Shown here: one piece after another, positions 26,843 through 35,905 of the stretch
Numbering within the stretch: position 1 is the first letter of the stretch
Layout: each line of letters opens with the position of its first letter
Notes under the pieces: generated by a model
Database searches by the model: none
The model's input: only the letters and a program-made list of their open reading frames with translations
What the model was told of the DNA's origin: nothing
Source: Ruminiclostridium papyrosolvens C7
GTDB taxonomy: Bacteria > Bacillota > Clostridia > Acetivibrionales > DSM-1351
Assembly: GCF_000421965.1 (NCBI RefSeq)
Contig: NZ_ATAY01000085.1
Coordinates: forward strand, 1 to 64,000
Length of the DNA: 64,000 bases
Direction of reading: 5' to 3'
Made by a program: the position numbers and the translations under genes

Positions 26843-27424
26843 ATGAAGCAAGATTTTTCACCTGTAATATGGCCGGAAGAAAACATACCGGAACACGCAG
26901 CCAACTGTCAGAAATGTGAATTACACTGCCAGAGGTCCCGCATTATATGGGGAGAAGGCAACCCAAAAGCTCCAATACTAGTATTGCTGGATAACCCGGG
27001 AGCGCGTGAGGATAAATCCGGTATTGAATTCGTCTGCGGCACCAGACAGTCCCTTCAACGTGCAGTTTTTGAAACTGGCCTTCAAATGAAGGATTTATAT
27101 GTAACATATGTTTTAAAATGCCATCCTTTACGTCGCTATGACAAAGAAACAGCAAGAAATGCCTGCATTGGATATCTTGATGGACAAATTGACCGACAAA
27201 AGCCAATGTTTGTGTTTTGTCTGGGCAATATAGCGGTACAGTGGTTTTTTAAGGAAAAGAATGCAGAAGTCAAAAACCTGAGAGGTACATGGCATACCGT
27301 GAGAGGATATACCACATTCACTACCTATCATCCTCTTGCCATAAGAAGACGCCCCAACTTATACCCTACCTTTCTTAATGATTGGAAAATGCTGGCGGAG
27401 CGTTATTTTAAAGAGATACTTTGA
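26843..27424 (+). CDS. Uracil-DNA glycosylase, family 4-like (Fe-S)
   Basis: A 193-residue UDG-superfamily protein. Four cysteines placed as in iron-sulfur family 4 enzymes are seen: the pair in CQKCELH, one in TYVLKCHP, and one in ARNACIGYL. The active-site motif reads LDNPGARED, where canonical proteins have GEAPGxxED. The C-terminal motif is TYHPLAIRRRP. It should remove uracil from DNA in base-excision repair. AAGGAGAAA precedes the ATG. Its 3' end overlaps the convergent bioY gene by 17 bp. Confidence 0.82.
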   Translation: MKQDFSPVIWPEENIPEHAANCQKCELHCQRSRIIWGEGNPKAPILVLLDNPGAREDKSGIEFVCGTRQSLQRAVFETGLQMKDLYVTYVLKCHPLRRYDKETARNACIGYLDGQIDRQKPMFVFCLGNIAVQWFFKEKNAEVKNLRGTWHTVRGYTTFTTYHPLAIRRRPNLYPTFLNDWKMLAERYFKEIL

Positions 27425-27962
27425 ATAAATTAGCCTTAATCAATCCCCTGCGAATCTGAGGGCCTGCAAAAGCAGCTATCAGAATTTTCACCATATCTCC
27501 CGGAATAAAAGGAATCACACCTGCCGAAAATGCTGCCCCCAAAGACATATGAGCCTGATATGCCAACCATACGGTACCGAACAAGTAGCAAACTGCTGTA
27601 CCCACCACCATTCCTATTAAAGACAAGTACCATTTATCCCAAAACCTGTCTATAAACCAACCTCCAATTACAGCCATAAAAATGAACCCTATAATATAGC
27701 CTCCCGTTGGACCAACGAGTTTTGACAGGCCTCCTGAAAAACCTGAAAACACAGGAATACCTACCAATCCTATCAACATATAAACTATGTAGCTGAGAGT
27801 CCCCTTTCTCATACCAAGGGTATAAAGTGCAAAGTATATTGCAAGGTTTGTAAAGGAAATGGGCACTACACCAATCGGTATGGATAATGGCCCCAAAATA
27901 CAGATTACAGCCGTTATAACCCCTATAATTGCTATTTGACGTATGTTCATATTCTTTTCCAT
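27408..27962 (-). CDS. bioY: Biotin transporter S component BioY
   Basis: About 184 residues with five or six membrane helices and the BioY-family blocks GPLSIPIGVVPISFTNLAIY, LVGPTGGYIIGF and GVIPFIPGDMVKILIAA. It binds and imports biotin, with or without an ECF energising module. I use the ATG at 27962, which has GGAGGAG 5 bases upstream; the longer frame to 28058 adds an implausible N-terminus that overlaps the promoter. The gene has its own promoter with a BirA-like operator, so biotin availability should control it. Confidence 0.92.
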   Translation of the reverse strand: MEKNMNIRQIAIIGVITAVICILGPLSIPIGVVPISFTNLAIYFALYTLGMRKGTLSYIVYMLIGLVGIPVFSGFSGGLSKLVGPTGGYIIGFIFMAVIGGWFIDRFWDKWYLSLIGMVVGTAVCYLFGTVWLAYQAHMSLGAAFSAGVIPFIPGDMVKILIAAFAGPQIRRGLIKANLFKVSL

Positions 27963-28014
27963 AGCTCTCCTCCGAAACGCTTTATGAATGTTATATTTAT
28001 TACCAAGCAATATG

Positions 28015-28080
28015 AGTATATACTTAAGAGAGGGTATTGTCAACCGCAAAATTCGCATCAGTTGACAATACCCTCTCTTT
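28015..28080 (-). promoter_or_regulatory. bioY promoter inside a BirA-like inverted repeat
   Basis: Minus-strand TTGACA (28043-28038) and TATACT (28020-28015) are exactly 17 bp apart. The -35 sits in the half-site TTGTCAAC (28037-28044), matched by GTTGACAA (28061-28068) at a distance of 16 bp, close to the Firmicute BirA box (wTGTWAAC-N15-GTTWACAw). The arms extend to a perfect 19-bp inverted repeat (28026-28044 / 28062-28080 region), so the same DNA may also fold as the 3' end of the upstream transcript. Confidence 0.75.
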
Positions 28081-28105
28081 CATTAAACAAAAGGGCTATA
28101 GTTAC

Positions 28106-29383
28106 TTAAAATAAAACAGGTATTTTCTCAAAAGCCGGTACTTTGGGCAGATTCCCGGTGGCAGGCCTGAAAAATACCTCATATCTGTTTTTTGCGGGCT
28201 CAAAAACCATTATTTGTTGAGTACTTGTGTTATACAAATCTCCCTCTATCTGAGGCCCCGGTTCCTCACCTTGATAATATGATGCTACAGCTTTCATGTT
28301 ATCAAATGTAACCTTTTCACCTTGTTCCTTTAGAACTTTTTTCATACTGTAAAGCCTATTGGTATTAGAAGGATTATCAGAATGGTTATCCAAATTCCCC
28401 TTTAAAATAAACGAATTTACACAACCTATTGCATTGTTGATATCCCATGAAATACCTTCATTTAATTGTGATTTTTCAGTTCTGACCTCTCTAAGGCTGT
28501 TTTCTTTGTCACTTATATTATTTTCCAATACCTTTGTTACTTTGGCATCACTTAAAAATATTAAATGACTATATGTATAATTTCTCACCGGGGATTTAAG
28601 ATACGCTGCAACTCCATTAAGTGTTGTGTAATTCTCAAGTGCATGTCTTAAGTCAAAGGGATATGATCGTTTTCCCTGTGAAGTATAAGGTTCTCCTGTA
28701 TGCGAGTCCAGAATTGCACCAAAAACCTTATTATCATTGAATGCCGATATACATCCCATATATCCCAAATACCCTATAGTACAGATTGATTTTTTTAAAT
28801 TTTTAAATGTAACTACTGATTGAATCCGTGCCAGTTGATTTTCAGACCCTGCATGCCAATCCAATATTCTCATGCTTATATTATCATTGTTTTCAGATTT
28901 GTCTCCATATACTCCTGCCGCACAGCACTGTGAAGGCCTAACTACATCGGGACATAAATTCATTAAAAACATCTCGCCTGTTGAGAGTTTTCCGTCCCCT
29001 CTTACATTATCATTCTTCCCTGTGAAATTTGATGCAACTCCTTTTATTTCATCAACATAGTCTTTATCTATTTGAGGTATAATGTCATTTACCCTTTGCA
29101 GCATTAAGTTATATACTTCATCATTTGAGGTAATCTCCGCCAAGTATGAGTCTACAATGGCTTCATATTCCGGAACGGCCTTCAGAATTTTGGAGCCGTA
29201 TTCCTTTCCGATCTTTTCATGAGATTTTTCACCTTTTAAATTCAGTATTACTTCATAGTGTGACCCCTTGTCAGTGATAGTAACTTTTTGGGTAGCTTCT
29301 GCTACATTTGTTGTAAGGGCACCCAGATTCAAGCCCGTTACCAAAACAATAACAGACAATAGATATAATAGTCTTTTTTTCAT
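28106..29383 (-). CDS. Secreted C45/acyltransferase-like (Ntn) hydrolase
   Basis: About 425 residues. A signal peptide (LLYLLSVIVLVTGLNLGA) leads to a domain resembling acyl-CoA:6-aminopenicillanic acid acyltransferases and related Ntn hydrolases. QCCAAGVYG near residue 145 is the expected autoprocessing site, whose Cys becomes the N-terminal nucleophile. MRILDWH and IGYLGYMGCISAFNDN follow as in this family. I placed the start at 29383 because AAGGAGGAG precedes that ATG; the frame opens 7 codons earlier. Likely an extracellular amidase or acyltransferase; the substrate is unknown. Confidence 0.72.
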   Translation of the reverse strand: MKKRLLYLLSVIVLVTGLNLGALTTNVAEATQKVTITDKGSHYEVILNLKGEKSHEKIGKEYGSKILKAVPEYEAIVDSYLAEITSNDEVYNLMLQRVNDIIPQIDKDYVDEIKGVASNFTGKNDNVRGDGKLSTGEMFLMNLCPDVVRPSQCCAAGVYGDKSENNDNISMRILDWHAGSENQLARIQSVVTFKNLKKSICTIGYLGYMGCISAFNDNKVFGAILDSHTGEPYTSQGKRSYPFDLRHALENYTTLNGVAAYLKSPVRNYTYSHLIFLSDAKVTKVLENNISDKENSLREVRTEKSQLNEGISWDINNAIGCVNSFILKGNLDNHSDNPSNTNRLYSMKKVLKEQGEKVTFDNMKAVASYYQGEEPGPQIEGDLYNTSTQQIMVFEPAKNRYEVFFRPATGNLPKVPAFEKIPVLF

Positions 29384-29470
29384 AACTCCTCCTTGTGTAA
29401 CCATTTTTGTAATATTATAACATGCAGTTTAGTATTTTCTTGCTTTTTCCCATGTTTAATATATCATTGA

Positions 29471-29491
29471 TATATGAATGATTGTTCATAT
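29471..29491. promoter_or_regulatory. Inverted repeat upstream of the membrane methyltransferase
   Basis: TATATGAA (29471-29478) and TTCATATA (29484-29491) form a spaced palindrome about 25 bp before the start codon, suitable as an operator or leader hairpin. Confidence 0.35.
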
Positions 29492-29515
29492 ATTCAATTA
29501 TAGGAGGATTTTACT

Positions 29516-30145
29516 ATGCAGATAACTGATTTTATTTCTTTGATGTTGCTCATTATTTTTGGATTAAGCTATATCCTAAAGCTGGTATTATTAAATAAAA
29601 ACAACAGTATTAAAGCCAATGTACTTGCTAAAGGCAAAAAGGAATTTTCAATTTATTTTACGGAACTGTCTGTCAGGACTTCTAGTATGCTGTGGGTGCT
29701 GACCTGGATATCTGAAATTGTATTTCATAATAAGATTTCACAAATTACAGGTAATATCTTTAAAAGTATGTTTATTACATATACAGGTATTTGTATCACG
29801 GCTTTAGGTGCAGGCGTTTTTATTCTGGCAATTGTTTTTATGAAAACTTCATGGAGAGTAGGCATAGACAAAAATACACAGACAGCTCTTATTACCACCG
29901 GCATTTATAAATTCAGCAGGAATCCTGCTTTTGTTGGCTTCAATCTAATGTTTTTTGGCGTTTTTCTCACTTATTCCAACATTATTACCTTAAGCATATG
30001 GTTTATTAATATGATCGCTTTTCATTTACTCATTCTGCAAGAAGAAAAGCACCTGTCAACTGTGTTTGGTAAGGATTATGAGAGATATAAAAGCGAGGTT
30101 CCCAGGTATTTCTTAAACTTTAGTTTTTGGGGGTATAAAATTTGA
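29516..30145 (+). CDS. Isoprenylcysteine/phospholipid methyltransferase-family membrane protein
   Basis: 209 residues with about five membrane helices. The C-terminal part has the ICMT/PEMT signature: ALITTGIYKFSRNPAFVGFNL, where the Arg-Asn-Pro binds S-adenosylmethionine, and the terminal LQEEKHLSTVFGKDYERYKSEVPRYF. Bacterial members methylate membrane-associated small molecules or lipids; the substrate is not evident. TAGGAGGA precedes the ATG. It appears monocistronic. Confidence 0.85.
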   Translation: MQITDFISLMLLIIFGLSYILKLVLLNKNNSIKANVLAKGKKEFSIYFTELSVRTSSMLWVLTWISEIVFHNKISQITGNIFKSMFITYTGICITALGAGVFILAIVFMKTSWRVGIDKNTQTALITTGIYKFSRNPAFVGFNLMFFGVFLTYSNIITLSIWFINMIAFHLLILQEEKHLSTVFGKDYERYKSEVPRYFLNFSFWGYKI

Positions 30146-30421
30146 GAGTCTTGTAAATATTTGAAGGAATTAAAGGAATTTTGTCGAATAATAAATGATA
30201 TAATCTTAAAGCTAATCTTCTACTTAATTTGTTCCTTAAAATTTAAATACTTGGTAAGTACACCACAATAGCAGATAATATGATGTTATGAATTCAATTG
30301 CTTCGAATATGAAATTGTTCGGTAAAGCTGTACCAGGATAATGTAACGCCTATAATCAAATTAATACTTTGCTTATCAGGTGTAAATTATACAATATTCT
30401 TCAATTAACAGGAGGTAACAA

Positions 30422-32458
30422 ATGCGTATCAAAGATGCAATTAAATTTAGAGGGTTGAGCTGGAAGATATTCACAGTATCTGTGCTGTGTATGTTAATAC
30501 CTATGCTGATAAGTTTGTTTATAGCCAGTTATTTTTCCGAAAAGTATTTAGGGGACTCAGCAAGTAACTCGCTATTAAATCTTGCTGTCGAAAAGACGAA
30601 CCAAATTGAATTGGCCTTGTCTGACCTTGAAAAGCAGGCCCAATCAATTGCAATGCAACCTAGTATAGTTGATCCGCTAACCGAGGCCAAAATTAATTCT
30701 ATTAATCCAATCGCAACAGATGTGCAGAAGATTTCAAAGAATTTGCAGGATAATTTCAAACTGTCAAACGGGCTTTTTGAAAACATCTTCTTAATGTACA
30801 AAAACAAAGATATAGCTGATGGTATCGGGGGCAAATCTGTCGGTTGGGAAAATGAAGCAATGGGCAGTACGGATAAGTTATTGATACGCGAAGCTAAAGC
30901 ATCACCTACTACCGGACGTCCTGTTATTACAATAGTTACCCCTATAAAGAACAATGACAAACACCTGGGTACAATAGCAATGGCAATAGAATTGAACAAT
31001 GTATCTAAAAATATCATTGATAGTAATTCTTCTAAGAGTGATTTCAAAACACTTATTTTAAATTCGGAAGGACTTGTTATTTCATCAATAGACCAAAAAC
31101 AAGTTTTATCTTTAAATTTTCAGGATAAAGCAGTAGGGTTGCAGGATTTTTATAATAAAATAAAATCAGACAAATCAGGTATTGGTAATTTTACCCTGGA
31201 TGGGAATAAATATATTGCTGCTTACAGCAACAGTGACAAGTACGGCATGTACATATTATCCTACAAGCCGGTTTCAGCTCATACGGAAATGATAGATAAA
31301 CTGAAATTAATATTATTTGGTGTTATTTTAATAAGTGTTATACTGTCCTCAATTATTATTTATTTAATAACCAGAAAAATAACTAAACCTATACTTGTAG
31401 CTGCCAACCAAGCAGAACGTTTGGCAAATGGAGATTTGACGGTTTATATTCCGGAAGCTTCTCTGAAAAGGAAGGATGAGCTTGGTATGCTGGCGAATTC
31501 TTTCTCCGCTATGATTCAGAATTTTAAAACAATAATAACTCAGATAATCGAAACGTCTGACAAAGTGGCTGCATCCAGTCAGGAATTGTATGCATCCGGC
31601 GAGCAGGTTGGTACGGCAGCCGAGGATGTAGGCAACACAATTCTTGGTATTTCCACAGGTGCTGAAGAACAATCTACTAATATTGATTCGGCGTTGTCAA
31701 ACCTGAGAAATTTAGTCAACCAAATCAATGAAGTAAATACAAGTACACATAACATGCAAAAAACTACTGTGCATATGATAGATGATATTACAAGAGGAAG
31801 CAAGACGGCTAGTGAATCCATTAATAGCATCAATAACCTTAAAGCTGATACAGAGGGTGTTTCAAAGGTTATTTTCAACTTGGGGAACACTTCTAATCAG
31901 ATAGGACAGATTATTGAATTAATCACCGGTATAGCTGAACAGACCAACTTACTTGCTTTAAATGCAGCTATTGAGGCAGCAAGAGCGGGAGAAGCCGGTA
32001 GAGGCTTCAGCGTAGTGGCCGATGAAATCAGAAAACTGGCTGAGGAATCTGCTGATGCCAGCGGAAGAATAGCAAAGTTAATTGTAGAAGTAAGAAGTGG
32101 AGTTGACACAGCCGTTACCAAGATGGATAGCAGTATTAAATCTGTAAATTCAAGTGTAAAAGCCATTCAGGAAAATGGTGATACTTTCTCCGTAATTTAC
32201 GGACAAGCAGAACAACTAAAGAATATTGTAACTAGTGTTACTGAAAGTGTAAAAATAATGACTGAAAGCAGCCGTGACTTTGAGCATACAATGCAGCATA
32301 TAAATGAGACAAGTCATGAGTTTGCCGCTAATGCCGAAGGGGTATCAGCAGCCAGTGAAGAACAAATTGCTTTGACAGAAGAAATCGTCTCTGCTTCAAA
32401 GGCAATGGCAGAAATGTCTGAAGAACTATCGGGCCTTATCAAAAATTTTAAACTATAA
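30422..32458 (+). CDS. Methyl-accepting chemotaxis protein
   Basis: A 678-residue chemoreceptor with TM1 (~18-38), an extracellular Cache-like sensor (~40-290), TM2 (~295-317), HAMP ([25 protein letters not shown]) and a signalling hairpin whose tip reads [31 protein letters not shown]. It couples an unknown extracellular ligand to CheA. GGAGGTAAC precedes the ATG. Its sensor domain is not similar to that of the MCP at 15.7 kb, so ligands should differ. A terminator follows. Confidence 0.93.
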   Translation: MRIKDAIKFRGLSWKIFTVSVLCMLIPMLISLFIASYFSEKYLGDSASNSLLNLAVEKTNQIELALSDLEKQAQSIAMQPSIVDPLTEAKINSINPIATDVQKISKNLQDNFKLSNGLFENIFLMYKNKDIADGIGGKSVGWENEAMGSTDKLLIREAKASPTTGRPVITIVTPIKNNDKHLGTIAMAIELNNVSKNIIDSNSSKSDFKTLILNSEGLVISSIDQKQVLSLNFQDKAVGLQDFYNKIKSDKSGIGNFTLDGNKYIAAYSNSDKYGMYILSYKPVSAHTEMIDKLKLILFGVILISVILSSIIIYLITRKITKPILVAANQAERLANGDLTVYIPEASLKRKDELGMLANSFSAMIQNFKTIITQIIETSDKVAASSQELYASGEQVGTAAEDVGNTILGISTGAEEQSTNIDSALSNLRNLVNQINEVNTSTHNMQKTTVHMIDDITRGSKTASESINSINNLKADTEGVSKVIFNLGNTSNQIGQIIELITGIAEQTNLLALNAAIEAARAGEAGRGFSVVADEIRKLAEESADASGRIAKLIVEVRSGVDTAVTKMDSSIKSVNSSVKAIQENGDTFSVIYGQAEQLKNIVTSVTESVKIMTESSRDFEHTMQHINETSHEFAANAEGVSAASEEQIALTEEIVSASKAMAEMSEELSGLIKNFKL

Positions 32459-32467
32459 AACCTTGTA

Positions 32468-32506
32468 ATAAAGGCTATAGGCGTTTGCCTGTAGCCTTTA
32501 TTTTTT
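32468..32506 (+). terminator. Terminator of the chemoreceptor gene
   Basis: AATAAAGGCTATAGGC pairs with GCCTGTAGCCTTTATT across a 4-nt loop (one mismatch region) and runs into TTTT. Probably bidirectional. Confidence 0.85.
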
Positions 32507-33392
32507 ATATTATAATAAATCCGGCTGAGATTGATGCCACATTGGCAATAAAGGTGTAAGCTGCAATTTGTCTTTTTTCTGCTTTTCCGAACAGCCTGAG
32601 ATACGCTGTATACTCTGCTAAAAACACCAGAACCTCTCCTATAAGCAAGACTACAAGATAACCTGTATTAAAAGGCATTTTATGTAGAACCGGGTAGTTA
32701 AATATCATTCCAAAGGTGAGAAAGGTTTGGGTGACAATGTTAACTCCGGCTATGATAAGCAATCTCTTGGCTTTGTGATAGAAGAACGGAACAGCCAAAA
32801 ATATCTCGATTATCAAAGTTAACAGGAGCCTTATTAAATAGTCTTTGAAAAACTCTTTATCTAATTTTATACCTTTTTTAAGTATGTTTCCGCTTACAGA
32901 CAATACCTGATTAGTCTTCATATCATATTTCACATGAGCATTGAAGTGCTCATTCCGTATAATATCCGATACCTGTATTGTCCCGTCAGACTTCTGGATT
33001 ATTATTTTAAATTTATGTGGAACACCAACATAACCAAAGGAATGTTTCATTGTAAGGACTTTCCCATTTTTATCTATATCTACAGGGTCTCCCGTAAGTT
33101 TTCCGTTCAGAACCCAAGTTCTCATATGAATAGCTTTCCAGCCATCCTTGTTATATATATAAATCGGCTGGTCGTGCATATTGTCGTATTTTTCATTACC
33201 GTTGGTTGCATCGAAGTATCCATATTCACCCTCCTTGCCAAGAAGGTCCAGATAGTAGCTACTATCCTGAGGATTTATAACTGTTATCTCTAGTGTAGGC
33301 TTTGGCCCGGAATCCGCGTTGACTGTACTATAACTTAATATGATTATGACAAACATTAGAAGTAGTATAATGTGCTTTTTCGTTTTTAACAT
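32505..33392 (-). CDS. Membrane protein with N-terminal extracellular domain, unknown function
   Basis: 295 residues. A signal-like segment (7-26, IILLLMFVIIILSYSTVNA) is followed by an extracellular domain (~30-180; PTLEITVINPQDSSYYLDLLG, then MHDQPIYIYNKDGW) and about four C-terminal membrane helices (~185-293). Proteins with this plan occur scattered in clostridia; I do not recognise a function. GAGGTAAAC precedes the ATG. No partner gene is adjacent; convergent with the MCP. Confidence 0.7.
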   Translation of the reverse strand: MLKTKKHIILLLMFVIIILSYSTVNADSGPKPTLEITVINPQDSSYYLDLLGKEGEYGYFDATNGNEKYDNMHDQPIYIYNKDGWKAIHMRTWVLNGKLTGDPVDIDKNGKVLTMKHSFGYVGVPHKFKIIIQKSDGTIQVSDIIRNEHFNAHVKYDMKTNQVLSVSGNILKKGIKLDKEFFKDYLIRLLLTLIIEIFLAVPFFYHKAKRLLIIAGVNIVTQTFLTFGMIFNYPVLHKMPFNTGYLVVLLIGEVLVFLAEYTAYLRLFGKAEKRQIAAYTFIANVASISAGFIII

Positions 33393-33668
33393 TATGGTTT
33401 ACCTCAATTTCCCACGTGTTATAATTACCATTATAATACACACCAGCCATTTTAGCACCATATCCATGTATGAAATCGGTTTTATTTAAGTTCGACAAAA
33501 AATGCACTGACTAAAAAGATAAAGTGTTATAAAAAGATAGTAAATGTCAAATAATCCTATATATTATAATATAACGTAACAAATGTTAAAATGTGTTTAT
33601 ATATCAACTAAATTCGTGCTGGATGTTTAGCGTATTTTTGTATATATAGAAAGAGAGGGTTTGATATT

Positions 33669-34667
33669 ATGAAAATGTGTCTTCCTATTGAAAATCCCCC
33701 AATAACTTCTTTCCCAGCTATAGCAAACACTTTATCCATACTATGGACGAAGAAAGATAAAATTCTTCCATGGGTAAGTGAACGTTATATACAACTAATA
33801 ATTAGACCACACCATCCGGTAACAAGATCTGACTTTTATGATAATGCTGATACAGATAATTATATAATTCGTGTAAACCATTGTCCATTTATTGGCTGGT
33901 TAAGGAATAATCAAACAACAGCAAATTTTAAAAAATTCACAGATTATATAGAACATCAAATTAATAATGGCTATTATCTCGACGCCTGTCTTGATAATTT
34001 TTATCTGAGTTGCTCTCATCAATTTAATAAAAATCACTTTATACACCAGACTTTTATTTATGGTTATGATAGAAAAAATAGACAAGTATTTATAGCCGAC
34101 TTTTATGATTATGGCAAGTATGTAAGAAAATCCGTTAGCTATAAAGAGATAAATAAAAGTATCGAAGGGATAGATTATTTTATTAACCTATACAAATATG
34201 AAGATACTGACTATAAAATAAACCTTCATCTTCTTAAATTATCCGTTGAGGATTATATTAACTGTAAAGATAGTTTACGGAGTTTTGAATTTACAAATAA
34301 GAATTATAATAGGGATATATTGTATGGATTGAATTTTTATGATTATATTATAGATGTTTTTTGTAAAGATGAAATTATTGATATAAGACCTTTTCATATA
34401 TTGTATGATCATAAAACAATGATGAAGATACGAATAGATTACTTAATTAATATTGGTACATTTGATAAAAGTATGCTTGAACAAATTAATTCTCGAAATG
34501 ATTCATTAATTAGCAGTGCAGTCTTATTAAGAAATATGGTGTTAAAGTATAACTACAATCCTGATAAAAACTTATTGAACAAAATAAAAGAAAAGTGCAA
34601 AGCTCTGCAAAAATCGGACTATGATTTATTTAGCGATTTACTAATTGCTATGAGAGTTGCTAACTAG
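33669..34667 (+). CDS. Orphan protein, possibly BtrH-like (peptidase-C39-like fold)
   Basis: A 332-residue, very AT-rich gene. Residues ~85-170 (YIEHQINNGYYLDACLDNFY, then FIHQTFIYGYDRKNRQVFIADF) resemble the N-terminal part of BtrH/YvpB-type proteins, with a Cys near 108 and a His-rich strand HFIHQ. These accompany nonribosomal peptide or aminoglycoside pathways. The C-terminal half is helical and unrecognised. GAGAGGG precedes the ATG. The resemblance is weak and I cannot confirm a catalytic triad. It opens the accessory stretch that ends at the tRNAs. Confidence 0.5.
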   Translation: MKMCLPIENPPITSFPAIANTLSILWTKKDKILPWVSERYIQLIIRPHHPVTRSDFYDNADTDNYIIRVNHCPFIGWLRNNQTTANFKKFTDYIEHQINNGYYLDACLDNFYLSCSHQFNKNHFIHQTFIYGYDRKNRQVFIADFYDYGKYVRKSVSYKEINKSIEGIDYFINLYKYEDTDYKINLHLLKLSVEDYINCKDSLRSFEFTNKNYNRDILYGLNFYDYIIDVFCKDEIIDIRPFHILYDHKTMMKIRIDYLINIGTFDKSMLEQINSRNDSLISSAVLLRNMVLKYNYNPDKNLLNKIKEKCKALQKSDYDLFSDLLIAMRVAN

Positions 34668-34684
34668 CCTTGCATTTCATGCAC
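34668..34684 (+). repeat. Direct repeat, left copy
   Basis: CCTTGCATTTCATGCAC followed by AAAAGTCAGA lies directly after the stop codon of the preceding gene. The same 17 bp followed by GGGAAAGTCAGA occurs at 38005-38021. Confidence 0.6.
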
Positions 34685-34781
34685 AAAAGTCAGACTATTA
34701 TACGTTATCAAATTCATCTTATAAACTTGTTGCAAAATTCTGCCATAATAGATATAATCTTTTTAGGGAAAATTAAATAGT

Positions 34782-34975
34782 TGCCGTGATTTCTAAGTGT
34801 TGGCGCACTTAGAAACTCATGCAGGTGTTAGAGCACCAACACGTATGGACTTTGTCCACCACAGCAACCAGTTTTTATTATACTTGGTTTTATTTCTTTT
34901 TGCAATCAAACAAGTGCGTGTAGGGTCACACCTATCCGCACTTTTTAATTTTCCCTCCATTTTTTCTTTGGAGGG
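34782..34975 (+). promoter_or_regulatory. Structured leader RNA with terminator and SD-masking hairpin
   Basis: The 200 bases before the small gene at 34982 are full of nested pairings. There is a 10-bp hairpin TTTCTAAGTG/CACTTAGAAA (34790-34815) whose loop TTGG can pair with CCAA (34836-34839). Further hairpins are GGTG/CACC (34824-34837) and TGGAC/GTCCA (34846-34858), and an outer stem joins TTGC-GTG to CAC-GCAA (34781-34867). Then comes a terminator-like hairpin AAGTGCG/CGCACTT (34912-34943) with five Ts. Last, CCCTCC (34953-34958) pairs with the Shine-Dalgarno GGAGGG (34970-34975). This looks like a riboswitch or other cis-regulatory RNA; I do not recognise its class. Confidence 0.6.
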
Positions 34976-34981
34976 AATTAT

Positions 34982-35278
34982 ATGTTTTTTAAAAATGACG
35001 ATGGTTTTAAGAGCAGAGAAAATTTCATTCTGTCCTGTATGGACAGCAGAATTGATAATTTGAGCGACGAATTTATTAATTCCGCTGCATATTTGGAATT
35101 TTCCGCTAAGTATCAAGACACCTTAAAGAAGTTGGCAAATTTATTGCCTTCTGAAACCTTTGCACTGGTTTTGGAGCTTGACAGCTTAAATGGAAAACTA
35201 TCCTCCGACAATCAAACTTACTTTTATAAGCAAGGATTTTTTGATTGTCGGATGGTTTATAATTTTTTGAGGAGATGA
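34982..35278 (+). CDS. Small DUF6809-like protein
   Basis: 98 residues, preceded by GGAGGG 6 bases before the ATG. The sequence (EFSAKYQDTLKKLANLLPSE, then LELDSLNGKLSSDNQTYFYK, ending QGFFDCRMVYNFLRR) resembles small helical proteins found in clostridial prophages and integrative elements. No enzymatic motif is present. Its long structured leader suggests tight conditional expression. Confidence 0.65.
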   Translation: MFFKNDDGFKSRENFILSCMDSRIDNLSDEFINSAAYLEFSAKYQDTLKKLANLLPSETFALVLELDSLNGKLSSDNQTYFYKQGFFDCRMVYNFLRR

Positions 35279-35321
35279 AGTATTCTTTTACAGCGTAATA
35301 AATCCTTCAGGCTAACTTATG

Positions 35322-35697
35322 CCTGTGGGATTTTCTAATGTTAAATCATTTTGTCCGCTCTCAATTAAATTACTCCAGCAGTACTTGCCCCCATTTACTG
35401 TACTAATTGTTCTTACCACAAATCCTCTTACTACACAGCTATTTTCCCTCATAAAAGTACCAATTCGCCTCTTGTATAGGCTCAAATTTAGTTATCATCA
35501 CATTTATCGGTCGTGCTCCATTAATTGAATATTCTTCTGGTGTCGTAAGACTTCCAAATACAACTATTTTATTATCATAGCTACCGGGATATGGAACTTT
35601 AATAGTATACTTGCCATCTGCCCTATATTCAGTCAGCTTATATCCCAGACATTTTGGTCTGCATTTTGCTTTCCCCCTAAAGATTATCTTAATAATA
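35322..35697 (-). pseudogene. Decayed gene of unknown family
   Basis: On the minus strand a coding-like stretch reads GKAKCRPKCLGYKLTEYR and on through KYTIKVPYPGSYDNKIVVFG to NWYFYEGK, where a TAG occurs (35439-35441). One base shift continues the sense as CVVRGFVVRTISTVNGGKYC and WSNLIESGQNDLTLENPTGIS, ending at 35322-35324. Codon usage is natural in both pieces, so a frameshifted gene is likely. No proper start codon is seen in frame; an ATG after AGGGGG at about 35670 lies in another frame. Family unknown. Confidence 0.5.
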
Positions 35698-35905
35698 AAG
35701 TAAACTTTAAAGATTGATATACGTCTTAATTTTGAAATTTCTTGCGTATAATGTGAAAGTTTACCTACGTTAAAAATCTCTAAATCTAAAAAATATATGT
35801 AAAAACTTTCCTATTTTAAGTTGTTAACCTATGTAAAAATATTCCATACAGTATAGAACAAACTAGTTAGTTCTTAAAAAATAAAAATATGAAAGGATTG
35901 TTAAT

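Noticed and set aside
30529-31047. A 172-residue frame antisense to the chemoreceptor
   Set aside because: Shadow of a well-supported MCP gene, low-complexity composition, no start signals.
35697-35720. Third MerR-type palindrome (TAAAGTAAACTTTAA)
   Set aside because: The outer bases do not match, no -35/-10 pair at 19 bp spacing is present, and it lies at the edge of a decayed gene. It may be chance in AT-rich DNA.
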